A DNA stretch of 64,000 nucleotides from Bacillus sp. FJAT-14578 (GCF_000504165.1 NZ_AYSE01000005.1:372001-436000), one strand, 5' to 3'. Positions 26,364 to 36,238 are shown, counted from the first letter of the stretch. Numbers and translations: made by a program. Notes: generated by a model from the letters alone, not told the origin.

Positions 26364-28748
26364 ATGAGCCTGCAGATTCAAAAGGCAGCTGTCATCGGTT
26401 CTGGAGTGATGGGATCAGGAATTGCGGCACATTTAGCTAATATAGGGATTCCAACCATCTTGCTGGATATTGTACCGAGTCAGCTAACGAAAGAGGAAGA
26501 AGCACAAGGATTGACATTACAAGATATGTCCGTACGCAATCGTTTTAGTACCAGTGCATTAAAAAAGTTATTAAAACAAAAACCCGCTCCGCTCACTTCA
26601 CAGGGCAACCTTGCTTTGATTCAAGCAGGGAACTTGGAAGACGACTTGGAAAAATTATCAGATTGCGACTGGATCATTGAAGTGGTCGTTGAAAATTTGG
26701 ATATCAAAAAGCAGTTGTTCAATAAAATTGATACGGTGAGAAAACAAGGAAGCATCATCAGCTCCAACACTTCCGGCATTTCGGTTCATGCCATGGCTGA
26801 GGGCAGATCCGAAGACTTCAAAGAGCATTTTTTAGGTACACACTTTTTTAACCCTCCTCGTTATTTAAAACTTCTTGAGATTATTCCAACAAAAGACACT
26901 AAACCGGAAATCGTCCAATTCATGCAAACGTTTGGTGAAGATGTACTCGGCAAAGGCGTTGTTTTAGCAAAAGATACACCTAATTTTATCGCTAACCGGA
27001 TTGGAACATTTGGGTTGCTTGTAACCGTCCAGGAAATGTTAAAAGGCGGCTACAGCGTCGGTGAAGTGGATTCCGTTACAGGGCCATTAATTGGACGGCC
27101 GAAAAGCGCGACGTTCCGTACGTTGGATGTCGTTGGGCTCGATACCTTTATACATGTAGCAAATAATGTTTATGAGAACGTAGAAGGTGCCGAGAAGAAT
27201 GTATTTGAAGTCCCTTCTTTTATGAAGGATATGCTGCAGAAGGGTTGGCTTGGAAGCAAATCAGGTCAAGGCTTCTTCTTGAAAAAAGGGAAAGAGATTT
27301 TAGAGCTGAATCCTCAAACGCTGGAGTATGGAGCCCGTCAAAAACTAAAAACCGCTTCTACGGAAATGAGCAAACAGGCAAAAGGACTAGAGGATAAATT
27401 GAAAGCGCTTCTATATTCGGATGACCGTGCAGGGAAGCTGCTTTGGAATATCATGAGTCCCGTTCTGCTTTATTCGGCGCAATTAAAAGATGACATTGCG
27501 GATTCTATCGCAGCCATTGATCGCGCGATGAAGTGGGGATTCGGATGGGAACGTGGACCATTTGAAACATGGGACGCCATTGGTGTGCGCCGCTCCGTTC
27601 AAAAGATGGAGGAAAGCGGGGCCGAGGTGCCTTCATGGGTGAAAACCATGCTGGAGGAAGGATTTGAGTCGTTCTATCAAAAGCAAGAGGGCCATACGTA
27701 TTTTTATGATGGAGATAACTATCGTTTGCTGGCCGAAAACAAAAAAGTGATCCATCTAAAAGCTTTAAAAGAGCAAAACAAAGTCATCAAGAAAAACAGC
27801 GGGGCAAGCCTAATCGATTTAGGTGATGATGTGGCTGGTTTGGAGTTTACCTCCCCAAACAATGCCATCGGTTTGGACATCATTCAAATGATTAACTTTG
27901 CTCTTGATGAGGTAGGGCGGAACTATAAAGGGCTTGTCATCGGCAATCAGGCTAAAAATTTCTGTGTCGGTGCCAATCTCGCCATGATTTTGATGGAGGC
28001 ACAGGATGATAACTACTTTGAAATCGAACTGGTCGTTCGTCATTTCCAACAGGCGATGATGAATATTAAATACAGCTCTAAACCGGTAGTGGCAGCCCCG
28101 TTTGGCATGACACTTGGAGGCGGGGCTGAAATCTGCTTGCCGACAAGCAACATTCAAGCATCAAGTGAAACATATATGGGACTTGTCGAAGTCGGTGTCG
28201 GACTCATTCCAGGAGGCGGCGGCAATAAGGAGCTTTATATGAAACATCTAAACAATATGGCCAATGGTGTAGATTTTGATCTCCAAAAGGTGGCAAACAA
28301 AGTGTTTGAAACCATTGCGATGGCAAAGGTGTCAACGTCAGCGGCGGAAGCGCGCGATTTGAATTTCCTTGATAAAAAGGATGCCATCAGCGTGAACGGC
28401 GATCATCTTCTCCATCATGCCAAGCGACAGGTCATCCATTTATATGAACAAGGCTATCAACCGCCGGTTCGCCAAAAGGTCCCGGTAACAGGCGAAACAG
28501 GGTATGCGACGCTGCTGCTTGGTGCCCAAGGATTGAAATACTCAGGTTATATTTCGGAACATGATTATAAAATCGCCCAAAAATTGGCCTATGTCATTGC
28601 AGGAGGGAAAGTGCCGTACGGAACAAAAGTAGATGAACAATATTTATTGGATCTGGAAAGGGAAGCATTTTTAAGCCTTGTTGGCGAAGCGAAATCGCAG
28701 CAGCGCATGCAGCATATGTTGATAAAAGGAAAACCATTGCGTAACTAA
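26364..28748 (+). CDS. fadN: 3-hydroxyacyl-CoA dehydrogenase / enoyl-CoA hydratase
   Basis: 794-residue fusion. The N-terminal NAD-binding fold has GSGVMGSGIAAHLANIG at 12-28 and the dehydrogenase core continues to about 330 (ISSNTSGIS, HFFNPPRYLKLLE, KDTPNFIANRIG). The C-terminal hydratase (about 480-700) carries GNQAKNFCVGANL and GMTLGGGAEICLP. The order (dehydrogenase first) is that of Bacillus FadN, opposite to E. coli FadB. AAAGGGGG precedes the ATG. First gene of fadN-fadA-fadE, under FadR. Confidence 0.97.
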   Translation: MSLQIQKAAVIGSGVMGSGIAAHLANIGIPTILLDIVPSQLTKEEEAQGLTLQDMSVRNRFSTSALKKLLKQKPAPLTSQGNLALIQAGNLEDDLEKLSDCDWIIEVVVENLDIKKQLFNKIDTVRKQGSIISSNTSGISVHAMAEGRSEDFKEHFLGTHFFNPPRYLKLLEIIPTKDTKPEIVQFMQTFGEDVLGKGVVLAKDTPNFIANRIGTFGLLVTVQEMLKGGYSVGEVDSVTGPLIGRPKSATFRTLDVVGLDTFIHVANNVYENVEGAEKNVFEVPSFMKDMLQKGWLGSKSGQGFFLKKGKEILELNPQTLEYGARQKLKTASTEMSKQAKGLEDKLKALLYSDDRAGKLLWNIMSPVLLYSAQLKDDIADSIAAIDRAMKWGFGWERGPFETWDAIGVRRSVQKMEESGAEVPSWVKTMLEEGFESFYQKQEGHTYFYDGDNYRLLAENKKVIHLKALKEQNKVIKKNSGASLIDLGDDVAGLEFTSPNNAIGLDIIQMINFALDEVGRNYKGLVIGNQAKNFCVGANLAMILMEAQDDNYFEIELVVRHFQQAMMNIKYSSKPVVAAPFGMTLGGGAEICLPTSNIQASSETYMGLVEVGVGLIPGGGGNKELYMKHLNNMANGVDFDLQKVANKVFETIAMAKVSTSAAEARDLNFLDKKDAISVNGDHLLHHAKRQVIHLYEQGYQPPVRQKVPVTGETGYATLLLGAQGLKYSGYISEHDYKIAQKLAYVIAGGKVPYGTKVDEQYLLDLEREAFLSLVGEAKSQQRMQHMLIKGKPLRN

Positions 28749-28760
28749 GGGGGATAAATC

Positions 28761-29936
28761 ATGAGGGAAGCGGTCATTGTGGCCGGTGCGAGAACACCGG
28801 TCGGAAAAGCGAAAAAAGGGACACTTGCAAATGTTCGGCCTGATGATTTGGGCGCGTTAGTCGTAAAAGAAACATTGAAAAGAGCTGGAAACTATGAAGG
28901 ACCAATCGATGACTTAATCTTTGGATGCGCGATTCCAGAAGCTGAACAAGGATTGAATATGGCACGGAATATCGGGGCGTTGGCGGGACTTCCATATACC
29001 GTGCCTGCGGTCACCATCAACCGTTATTGTTCTTCAGGCTTACAGAGTATAGCGTTTGGAGCAGAGCGCATCATGCTCGGGCACTCCCAAGCGGTGCTGG
29101 CGGGTGGTGCCGAATCCATGAGCTTAGTTCCGATGGTCGGGCATGTTGTCCGCCCGAATATCAAACTCGTTGAACATGCCCCCCAATATTATATGTCAAT
29201 GGGACATACGGCAGAGCAAGTGGCCATAAAATATGGAATCTCGCGTGAAGAGCAAGATGCTTTTGCCGTCCGAAGCCATCAGCGTGCTGCGAAAGCTCTT
29301 CAGGAAGGGAAATTCAAGGATGAAATTGTGCCTGTGGAGGTAACCATTCGCCAAGTAGACCAACATCATAAGCTGCAAGAGAAAACCGTTCTTTTTGCAG
29401 AAGACGAAGGAGTTCGCCCGGATACTTCTTTAGAGGGCTTAAGTAAATTGCGCCCCGCTTTTTCGGCTGCTGGTTCGGTAACCGCGGGAAATGCCTCCCA
29501 AACAAGCGACGGCGGTGCTGCGGTGCTGATTATGGACCGTGAAAAAGCGGAAGCGGAAGGATTAAAGCCGCTCGCAAAATTCCGTTCGTTTGCCGTTGGA
29601 GGAGTGCCTCCAGAAGTCATGGGAGTAGGTCCGGTCGTCGCCATTCCAAAAGCATTGAAGCTGGCGGGATTGGAAGTATCGGATATCGGATTGTTTGAGT
29701 TGAATGAAGCGTTTGCTTCACAGGCCATTCAAGTCATTCGAGAGTTGGGACTTAATGAAGAACAAGTAAACGTAAACGGCGGAGCCATTGCACTGGGCCA
29801 CCCGCTTGGATGTACAGGAGCAAAACTGACGTTAAGCCTCATCCATGAAATGAAGCGCCAAAACGAACAATTTGGTGTTGTGACGATGTGTATCGGCGGA
29901 GGAATGGGAGCTGCCGGCGTGTTTGAATTACTTTAA
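28761..29936 (+). CDS. fadA: Acetyl-CoA C-acyltransferase (3-ketoacyl-CoA thiolase)
   Basis: 391-residue thiolase, the last step of each beta-oxidation round. Nucleophile Cys90 in NRYCSSGLQ, His347 in [11 protein letters not shown] and the acid Cys377 in [12 protein letters not shown] are all present. Twelve bp after fadN with AAGGGGGATAA before the ATG. Confidence 0.97.
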   Translation: MREAVIVAGARTPVGKAKKGTLANVRPDDLGALVVKETLKRAGNYEGPIDDLIFGCAIPEAEQGLNMARNIGALAGLPYTVPAVTINRYCSSGLQSIAFGAERIMLGHSQAVLAGGAESMSLVPMVGHVVRPNIKLVEHAPQYYMSMGHTAEQVAIKYGISREEQDAFAVRSHQRAAKALQEGKFKDEIVPVEVTIRQVDQHHKLQEKTVLFAEDEGVRPDTSLEGLSKLRPAFSAAGSVTAGNASQTSDGGAAVLIMDREKAEAEGLKPLAKFRSFAVGGVPPEVMGVGPVVAIPKALKLAGLEVSDIGLFELNEAFASQAIQVIRELGLNEEQVNVNGGAIALGHPLGCTGAKLTLSLIHEMKRQNEQFGVVTMCIGGGMGAAGVFELL

Positions 29937-29956
29937 TTTTTCAACTAAAAGTGTGT

Positions 29957-30098
29957 GTTCAAAAAGGAGGACAAAAAGGACCGAGAAGTTCAAGGAAGCG
30001 CCGCTTTGAGCAACGGAGCGTATGCTGTTAATACGTGAGTAGCGGAAAAGCAAGCTGACGCGGAAATTCGAAGGTCATTTTTCCTGGACTTTTTGAAC
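29957..30098 (+). repeat. Dispersed 142-bp repeat family, copy 3
   Basis: GTTCAAAAAGGAGGAC to GGACTTTTTGAAC, same orientation as copies 1 and 4. Inserted between fadA and fadE, which are adjacent without it in B. subtilis; it ends 15 bp before the fadE ribosome binding site. Confidence 0.85.
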
Positions 30099-30126
30099 AA
30101 CCTCAAAAACAAAGGGGAGAAGAAAA

Positions 30127-31911
30127 ATGGCGAATCAAACAAATAAAATCGTTAAAGGCGGAAGTTTCCTGATCGAAGAGGTCTTGTCTTCGCAAGTTTA
30201 TACACCGGAAGATTTTACGGATGAGCATAAAATGATTGCTAAAACAACGGAAGATTATATAGAAAATGAAGTGTTGCCCCAAGTTGAACATTTAGAAAAC
30301 CATGAGTTTGACCGCTCCGTTAAATTATTAAAAGAAGCAGGAGACTTAGGGTTACTGGGGGCCGATGTACCGGAAGAATATGGCGGACTGGGGTTGGATA
30401 AAGTGAGTTCGGCATTGATTGCCGAGAAAATGTCACGCGCAGGAGGCTTTTCCATCTCCCATGGAGCACATGTCGGAATCGGCTCTCTTCCAATCGTGTT
30501 GTTTGGGACGGAAGAACAAAAACAGAAATACTTGCCTGCATTGGCAACCGGAGAGAAGTTGGCGGCATATGCGTTAACAGAGCCTGGATCGGGTTCTGAT
30601 GCACTTGGAGCGAAAACGACGGCCCGTTTAAACGCAGAGGGAAGCCATTATGTGTTGAACGGGGAGAAGCAATGGATCACGAATGCGGGCTTTGCCGATG
30701 TATTCGTCGTGTATGCCAAAATTAATGGAGAGCACTTTTCGGCGTTTATTGTGGAGCGTGAGTTTCCGGGTGTATCCACAGGAGCGGAAGAAAAGAAAAT
30801 GGGGATTAAAAGTTCCTCGACTAGAACATTAATTTTACAAGATGCTCTTGTACCAAAAGAGAATCTTCTTGGCGAACTGGGAAAAGGCCATGTGATTGCC
30901 TTTAATATCTTGAACATTGGACGTTATAAGCTAGGAGTGGGAGGTGTCGGCGCAGGGAAACGCGCCCTTGAGCTGACGGTTCAATATGCCAACCAGCGCC
31001 AGCAGTTTAAGACGCCGATTTCCCAGTTTTCTTTGACACAGGAAAAATTGGGAACAATGGGGGCTAAGCTGTATGCGACAGAAAGCTCGGTTTATCGCAC
31101 AGTAGGGTTATTTGAAGATCGGATGGGGCGTTTATCGGATGAAGAAGTAAAAGATGGAAAACAAGTGGCGGCGTCGATTGCAGAGTATGCAATCGAATGT
31201 TCATTGAATAAAGTGTTTGCCACTGAAACATTAGACTATCTTGTAGATGAAGGGGTGCAAATCCACGGCGGATACGGATTTATGGCTGAATATGAAATTG
31301 AACGCATGTACCGCGATTCCCGCATCAACCGTATTTTCGAAGGGACGAATGAAATCAACCGGTTATTGGTGCCTGGGACATACTTGCGCAAGGCCATGAA
31401 AGGAGAGCTTCCTTTATTGCAAAAAGCGCAAGCGTTACAAGAAGAATTAATGATGCTTATGCCGGAAGAAGTGGGAGGAGGCGTGTTAGACCAAGAGAAA
31501 TATTTGGTGAAGAACGCAAAGAAAATTGCGTTATTGATGATGGGTCTTGCCGCTCAAAAATATGGCAAAACACTAGAAAAGGAACAAGAGGTTCTTGTGA
31601 ATATCGCAGATGTGATCAGTAACGTGTATGCGATGGAATCAGCCTTGTTACGTACGGAAAAAACGATTGAGAAAAAGGGAAAAGAGAAAAACCAGTTGAA
31701 AGTACTCTATACACAAGTGTTTTGCCAAGAAGCTTTCAATGAAATTGAGGCGCATGCAAAAGAGACATTGGTTGCCGTCGAACAAGGGGACACACTTCGC
31801 ATGATGCTGTCGGCTCTTCGCAAGTTTACAAGGCATACACCAATCAATGTCGTCGCCAAGAAACGTGAAATTGCCAAAGTACTTATTGATGCTGAACGTT
31901 ATGTAGTATGA
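30127..31911 (+). CDS. fadE: Acyl-CoA dehydrogenase
   Basis: 594-residue FAD enzyme for the first beta-oxidation step. Motifs: YALTEPGSGSDALGAKTTA (FAD and substrate binding), KQWITNAGFADVFVVYAKI, and the C-terminal GGYGFMAEYEIERMYRDSRI-NRIFEGTNEINRLL. A longer C-terminus than the short-chain enzymes is typical of FadE. AAAGGGGAGAAG precedes the ATG. Confidence 0.96.
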   Translation: MANQTNKIVKGGSFLIEEVLSSQVYTPEDFTDEHKMIAKTTEDYIENEVLPQVEHLENHEFDRSVKLLKEAGDLGLLGADVPEEYGGLGLDKVSSALIAEKMSRAGGFSISHGAHVGIGSLPIVLFGTEEQKQKYLPALATGEKLAAYALTEPGSGSDALGAKTTARLNAEGSHYVLNGEKQWITNAGFADVFVVYAKINGEHFSAFIVEREFPGVSTGAEEKKMGIKSSSTRTLILQDALVPKENLLGELGKGHVIAFNILNIGRYKLGVGGVGAGKRALELTVQYANQRQQFKTPISQFSLTQEKLGTMGAKLYATESSVYRTVGLFEDRMGRLSDEEVKDGKQVAASIAEYAIECSLNKVFATETLDYLVDEGVQIHGGYGFMAEYEIERMYRDSRINRIFEGTNEINRLLVPGTYLRKAMKGELPLLQKAQALQEELMMLMPEEVGGGVLDQEKYLVKNAKKIALLMMGLAAQKYGKTLEKEQEVLVNIADVISNVYAMESALLRTEKTIEKKGKEKNQLKVLYTQVFCQEAFNEIEAHAKETLVAVEQGDTLRMMLSALRKFTRHTPINVVAKKREIAKVLIDAERYVV

Positions 31912-31945
31912 AAGAAAAATAAGTGTTTTGATCATACATCTTTGT

Positions 31946-31984
31946 CCAAAACGGGAATCTCCTTGGAGGGGATTCCCGTTTTGG
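31946..31984 (+). terminator. Hairpin after fadE
   Basis: CCAAAACGGGAATCTCC pairs with GGATTCCCGTTTTGG around a short loop; the T-run is inside the arm (GTTTTGG), so it is probably the fadNAE terminator. Confidence 0.7.
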
Positions 31985-32050
31985 ATGAAAAGGAAAATCG
32001 GATGTGTTAAAATACGAAAAAAGTCTAAAATATATAGGTAGGTGTTATAA

Positions 32051-32407
32051 ATGGCCATCAAGTTTTATACATATCCAAAGTGTGGTACATGCCGCAAAGC
32101 TAAAAAATGGCTGGATGATCATGGTGTTTCCTATGAAGAAATTCATATCGTTGAAAATCCGCCTTCAAAAGACGAAATCCAATCTTATTATGAGAAAAGC
32201 GGGTTAGAGCTGAAAAAGTTCTTTAACACAAGCGGTATGAAATACCGTGAGCTTGGTATAAAGGAGAAGGTGAAAACGGCAACCGAGCAAGAACTTCTCG
32301 ATTTGTTGGCATCAGACGGGATGCTGTTGAAACGCCCGCTTGTCACGGATGGGAATCAAGTGACAGTCGGATTTAAAGAAGAACAATTCACGGAAGCGTG
32401 GGCATAA
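32051..32407 (+). CDS. yusI: Spx/ArsC-family protein (YusI-like)
   Basis: 118-residue thioredoxin-fold protein with CGTC at 11-14 (YPKCGTCRKAKKW) and LLKRPLVT near residue 94, typical of the ArsC/Spx/MgsR group. Arsenate-reductase function is not implied; the B. subtilis relative YusI is uncharacterised. AGGTGTTATAA precedes the ATG. Confidence 0.88.
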   Translation: MAIKFYTYPKCGTCRKAKKWLDDHGVSYEEIHIVENPPSKDEIQSYYEKSGLELKKFFNTSGMKYRELGIKEKVKTATEQELLDLLASDGMLLKRPLVTDGNQVTVGFKEEQFTEAWA

Positions 32408-32556
32408 TTTTCAGTACATACAAACTTTTATTAAGTTAGAATATTTTCAAATAGAAAAAGTAATTAAATTACGTTACACTAAATAGTAGCGTTTTTGTAA
32501 AATGTTTCTACCTTTTAGTAAGTATTAAACTTTAGACGATTTTTGGAGGGATTAGG

Positions 32557-32940
32557 ATGAATACACCAAAAGAATTACGTTATTCTGAAGAGCATGAGTG
32601 GGTAAAAACAGAAGGAAATTTAGTACGTGTGGGAATCACGGACTTCGCTCAATCAGAGCTTGGAGATATCGTGTTTGTTGAGCTGCCGGAAGTTGGCGCA
32701 ACTGTACAAGCGGACGAGCCTTTCGGAAGTGTTGAATCTGTTAAGACTGTTTCTGAATTATATGCTCCAATTAGCGGTAAAGTAGTAGAAGTCAATGAAG
32801 ATTTAAATGACAATCCGGAATTCGTGAATGAATCACCATATGAAAAAGCATGGATGATTGTGATTGAGCCTTCTGATGCAAGTGAAGCAGACAATCTGAT
32901 GAGTGCGGAAGAATATGAAAACATGGTAAACGAAGGATAA
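32557..32940 (+). CDS. gcvH: Glycine cleavage system H protein
   Basis: 127-residue lipoyl carrier. The lipoylated Lys63 lies in [18 protein letters not shown]. In Bacillus GcvH also relays octanoyl groups in lipoate synthesis, which links it to lipA at 55503. TGGAGGG precedes the ATG. gcvT/P are not nearby, as in B. subtilis. Confidence 0.97.
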   Translation: MNTPKELRYSEEHEWVKTEGNLVRVGITDFAQSELGDIVFVELPEVGATVQADEPFGSVESVKTVSELYAPISGKVVEVNEDLNDNPEFVNESPYEKAWMIVIEPSDASEADNLMSAEEYENMVNEG

Positions 32941-32985
32941 CACACCAGTAAAAAAATGGTTTGTGGTCAGAGTTTTTCTGATTTG

Positions 32986-33034
32986 GACGGGCACCCTATG
33001 ACTAAAGGAACTTTAGGAAAGGGTGTCTGTTTTT
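32986..33034 (+). terminator. gcvH terminator overlapping the yusG leader
   Basis: GGCACCCT pairs with AGGGTGTC (with wobbles further out) and is followed by TGTTTTT. The 3' arm contains the yusG ribosome binding site (GGAAAGGGTG region) and the T-run ends on the ATG, so the structure could also limit yusG translation. Confidence 0.6.
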
Positions 33035-33277
33035 ATGTTTGAGAAGAAAAAGCTGGATGTGACAGATCGTGTAACCGCTAAATTTCACCATGAAGGCATG
33101 GACTTGTATGTTGAAAAGCAGCCCATTGGACGTGCAGTAATTGGAGAGACTGGCTATAAGTATGAACTGGAACCAGGCTTTGAACACGAACAATATAAAT
33201 TCTATCAATATGTGGATGTCCCTTCCAAAGTAGACCAAAAATATACAGATTGCGATTCGGATGAGGGCTGGTGCTGA
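33035..33277 (+). CDS. yusG: YusG-like small protein (DUF2553)
   Basis: 80 residues from the ATG at 33035 (the GTG at 33023 overlaps the ribosome binding site). The middle has FHHEGMDLYVEKQPIGRAVIG and YELEPGFEHEQYKFYQY; the end is acidic with two Cys. Same position as yusG in B. subtilis, between gcvH and yusF. Function unknown. Confidence 0.8.
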   Translation: MFEKKKLDVTDRVTAKFHHEGMDLYVEKQPIGRAVIGETGYKYELEPGFEHEQYKFYQYVDVPSKVDQKYTDCDSDEGWC

Positions 33278-33281
33278 TATA

Positions 33282-33315
33282 GAAAGGCGGTGGGTTTTTT
33301 CCACTGCCTTTTCTT
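33282..33315 (+). terminator. Terminator after yusG
   Basis: AAAGGCGGTGG and CCACTGCCTTT (one wobble) enclose TTTTTT, and TTCTT follows. Moderately strong intrinsic terminator. Confidence 0.65.
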
Positions 33316-33431
33316 AAAGATTTTATTAAAAGATTTTAAAAAACAGGGGAACAGATAAAAAGTAACGAATATTGTATAATGAGAGGTATTATTACTTCTC
33401 ATATACAACTGATGAATAATAGGTGATGGTT

Positions 33432-33788
33432 ATGTCGGTAGAAGAGAATGGAAAAGTAATTATTGTAGAAGGCAGATCCGATAAAAAAAGAATTGAGAGT
33501 ATCATTAAGGAGCCGATTGAGATTATTTGTACAAATGGAACGATCAGTGTAGCTCGATTAGACGAAATTATTGATACAATCGATCAAAAAGAAGTCTACA
33601 TTTTAGTGGACTCAGACGAAGCGGGGAACAAACTTCGAAAACAATTCAAACGGGAATTACCTGAAGCCGAACATCTTTACATCGATAAAATGTACAGGGA
33701 AGTTGCTGCTGCACCTAAAAATCATATTGCGACCGTCTTATTAAGTGCGAATATAGACGTCAATACGGAATATTTAATACAGAATTAA
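33432..33788 (+). CDS. yusF: TOPRIM-domain protein (YusF-like)
   Basis: 118 residues from ATG 33432 (AGGTG six bases before; an ATG at 33426 overlaps it). VIIVEGRSDKKR carries the Glu and VYILVDSDEAGNKLR the DxD-type acidic residues of a TOPRIM metal site, like small primase or RNase M5 relatives. Its target is not known. Confidence 0.85.
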   Translation: MSVEENGKVIIVEGRSDKKRIESIIKEPIEIICTNGTISVARLDEIIDTIDQKEVYILVDSDEAGNKLRKQFKRELPEAEHLYIDKMYREVAAAPKNHIATVLLSANIDVNTEYLIQN

Positions 33789-33802
33789 AGGAATGGAATG
33801 CA

Positions 33803-34117
33803 ATGATCGAATGGAACGAAGAACAGCTGACTAAACAACTAAAAGAAAAGGACCGGGTGGTTGTTTTCTTTTATACGCCATTGTGTGGGACATGCCAGGT
33901 AGCCAAGAAGATGCTGACCGTAGCCGAAGCGATGCTGCCCGGCGCTGAAATAGGAATGTGTAATTTGAATTTCATGCCTCATCAAGCCAAACAATATGAA
34001 ATTGAAAGTGTACCTTGTTTGATTATGATAGAGAGGAATGAAATAAGACAAAAAATGTATGCTTTTCATTCGATAGAATATATATTAAACGAATTAAAGC
34101 CAATTTATCTGACGTAA
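33803..34117 (+). CDS. yusE: Thioredoxin-like protein (YusE-like)
   Basis: 104-residue thioredoxin fold with Cys28 and Cys31 in TPLCGTCQVAK and a cis-Pro at SVPCLIMI. GGAATGG precedes the ATG 14 bp after yusF. Probably a disulfide oxidoreductase; partner unknown. Confidence 0.87.
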   Translation: MIEWNEEQLTKQLKEKDRVVVFFYTPLCGTCQVAKKMLTVAEAMLPGAEIGMCNLNFMPHQAKQYEIESVPCLIMIERNEIRQKMYAFHSIEYILNELKPIYLT

Positions 34118-34150
34118 AGAATAGACTTGCCGAGTCTGTCAACAGTTGAG

Positions 34151-34203
34151 AAAAGGTGTTTCAAAACCATGGGGGGTTCACTGGTTTGGAACACCTTTTG
34201 TCT
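34151..34203 (+). terminator. Terminator after yusE
   Basis: AAAAGGTGTTTCAAAACCA pairs with TGGTTTGGAACACCTTTT and TGTCTTTCC follows. Ends the yusFE unit before the S-box. Confidence 0.75.
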
Positions 34204-34337
34204 TTCCGATAACGATGATTTTTTTACGACCTCCCTTTATTAAACAAGTAACTATTTTATCATTGATTTAATTTTCTGAAATGTGTTACTATTCATGTAG
34301 AACGAGTCAAAAACATAAGGATCATGCATATAAAAAT

Positions 34338-34447
34338 CAACTTATCCAGAGAGGCGGAGGGACTGGCCCTGTGAAGCCCGGCAACCGGTTATTCAACACG
34401 GTGCTAATTCCAGCAGAGTCAAGAACTCTGGCAGATAAGAAGAGATG
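34338..34447 (+). ncRNA. SAM-I riboswitch (S-box) upstream of metY
   Basis: Conserved S-box blocks: CTTATCCAGAGAGGCGGAGG, then CTGTGAAGCCCGGCAACC, GGTGCTAATTCCAGCAGA and the closing GATAAG. The P1 helix is CTTATC/GATAAG. High S-adenosylmethionine stabilises it and lets the terminator at 34450 form. Confidence 0.95.
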
Positions 34448-34449
34448 AT

Positions 34450-34483
34450 GCCCCTCTTCTGAAGAAGAGGGGCTTTCTATTTT
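34450..34483 (+). terminator. S-box terminator (metY)
   Basis: GCCCCTCTTC pairs with GAAGAGGGGC around a short loop and is followed by TTTCTATTTT. It is the regulated terminator of the riboswitch. Confidence 0.9.
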
Positions 34484-34501
34484 AGAAAAGGAGAGTTAAG
34501 A

Positions 34502-35815
34502 ATGTCTAAAAAAATATCGTATCGTTTAGAAACAGTTGGTGTTCATGGAGGATTAACGCCTGATCCGGCAACAGGAGCGCGTTCTCTGCCTATCTATATG
34601 TCCAATGCCTATCAGTTCAAAGATACAGAGCATGCGGCGGATTTATTCGCTTTAAAGGAAGCGGGATATATTTATTCACGTATACATAATCCAACCGTCA
34701 CGACTTTTGAAGAACGGGTGGCACAGTTAGAAGGAGGGGTAGGAAGTTTAGCCGTATCCAGCGGGATGGCTGCCATTACGACAGCTGTCTTAAACTTGGC
34801 GGGAGCAGGCGATGAGATCGTTTCTGCGTCGAATCTGTATGGAGGAACGTATAATCTCTTTGATGTAACATTGCCTCGTTATGGGATTACAACCAAGTTC
34901 GTGGATCCATCCAATCCGGAAAATTTCCGACATGCCATTACGCCAAAAACGAAAGCGCTTTATGCTGAAACCATCGGGAATCCAAGCTTAAATGTATTGG
35001 ATATTGAAAAAGTGGCGGAAATTGCCCATGAAGCGGGAATTCCTTTAATTATTGATAACACATTTGCGACTCCGTATTTGTGCCGTCCGATTGAACATGG
35101 AGCAGATATTGTCATTCACTCTGCCACGAAATGGCTTCTTGGAAACGGGACGACATTAGGCGGCGTAATCATCGATGGCGGAAAGTTTGATTGGAACTCC
35201 CCTAAATTCCCTGGATTTACGACACCGGATCCAAGTTACCATAATATCATTTACGCTGAAGCGTTAGGGCCGCTTGCCTATATCGTAAAAGCAAGGGTTC
35301 AACTCCTTCGGGATATCGGGGCATCTATGAGCCCGTTCAATGCTTTCCAGTTTAGTTTAGGGTTAGAAACGCTCCATGTGCGTATGAAAGAGCATGTGGC
35401 CAATGTAAGAAAAATTATTGATTATCTACAGCAGCATCCTGCCGTAGAGTGGGTTCTTTATCCGGAATTAAGCGATCATCCTCAGCATGAAGAGGCTAAA
35501 AAGTATTTGCCGAAAGGTGCAGGAGCGGTATTGGTATTTGGAATTAAAGGAGGACGGGAAGCTGGCCAAAAATTAATTAATTCCGTCCAGCTATGGTCTC
35601 ACGTTGCCAATGTAGGGGATGCGAAGAGTCTGATCATTCATCCTGCAAGCACGACTCATCAACAACTGAATTCTGAACAGTTAAAGGCAGCCGGCGTGAG
35701 CGAAGATTTGATTCGTTTATCGGTTGGTATTGAGCATATCGACGATTTGGTGGAAGACTTGGAGCAGGCGATCAAAGAAGCCACTGGTTTCAATTCAGTT
35801 GCTGTGAATGTCTAA
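34502..35815 (+). CDS. metY: O-acetylhomoserine sulfhydrylase (homocysteine synthase)
   Basis: 437-residue Cys/Met metabolism PLP enzyme; uses sulfide directly to make homocysteine from O-acetylhomoserine. PLP Lys210 is in HSATKWLLGNGT, and SRIHNPTVTTFEERVAQLEGG, SASNLYGGTYNLF and TRGEThe-like VSHVANVGDAKSL-type segments are conserved. The length (about 430) separates MetY from shorter MetB/MetC. AAAGGAGAG precedes the ATG. Confidence 0.94.
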   Translation: MSKKISYRLETVGVHGGLTPDPATGARSLPIYMSNAYQFKDTEHAADLFALKEAGYIYSRIHNPTVTTFEERVAQLEGGVGSLAVSSGMAAITTAVLNLAGAGDEIVSASNLYGGTYNLFDVTLPRYGITTKFVDPSNPENFRHAITPKTKALYAETIGNPSLNVLDIEKVAEIAHEAGIPLIIDNTFATPYLCRPIEHGADIVIHSATKWLLGNGTTLGGVIIDGGKFDWNSPKFPGFTTPDPSYHNIIYAEALGPLAYIVKARVQLLRDIGASMSPFNAFQFSLGLETLHVRMKEHVANVRKIIDYLQQHPAVEWVLYPELSDHPQHEEAKKYLPKGAGAVLVFGIKGGREAGQKLINSVQLWSHVANVGDAKSLIIHPASTTHQQLNSEQLKAAGVSEDLIRLSVGIEHIDDLVEDLEQAIKEATGFNSVAVNV

Positions 35816-35872
35816 GTGTTGGTTAGGCTCTTTTCTCAAAGATAGTCGCGAACCTTAGGCAAGCAGCATCTT

Positions 35873-35900
35873 GTCCCGCCACGCTTAAGCATGACGGGAC
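35873..35900. other. Hairpin after metY
   Basis: GTCCCGCCACGCTT and AAGCATGACGGGAC form a 14-bp stem (two wobbles) with a tight loop. No T-run follows, so it may be a stability element or a leaky terminator for metY. Confidence 0.55.
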
Positions 35901-36076
35901 GGTCCCTTATGAAAACAGATTAACATTAAATAATCAAACATTCAGTTTTTGCCAACTATTACAAATAGCATGAAAATACAACTAATTCATTGACACTTTC
36001 ATTATGTGCATGCTACAATCACTCTCGTACCTTTTAGACAATAAACGACAAAATTAAATAGATGAACGATAAGTAC

Positions 36077-36190
36077 TCTTATCAAGAGAGGTGGAGGGAC
36101 ATGGCCCTGTGAAGCCCGGCAACCGTCAGCATCAGCTGAAATGGTGCCAATTCCTACAAAGCGGCAATTTGCTTTGAGAGATGAGAGAAA
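36077..36190 (+). ncRNA. SAM-I riboswitch (S-box) upstream of metNPQ
   Basis: CTCTTATCAAGAGAGGTGGAG, GGCCCTGTGAAGCCCGGCAA, GGTGCCAATTCCTACAAAG and the closing GATGAGAG, with the P1 stem CTCTTATC/GATGAGAG. Second S-box in 2 kb; controls methionine uptake. Confidence 0.95.
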
Positions 36191-36203
36191 GGAACGAAAT
36201 ATT

Positions 36204-36238
36204 CAGCCTTTCTACTCATGTGTAGAAAGGCTTTTTAG
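36204..36238 (+). terminator. S-box terminator (metNPQ)
   Basis: AGCCTTTCTAC pairs with GTAGAAAGGCT and TTTTTAGTT follows. Confidence 0.9.
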
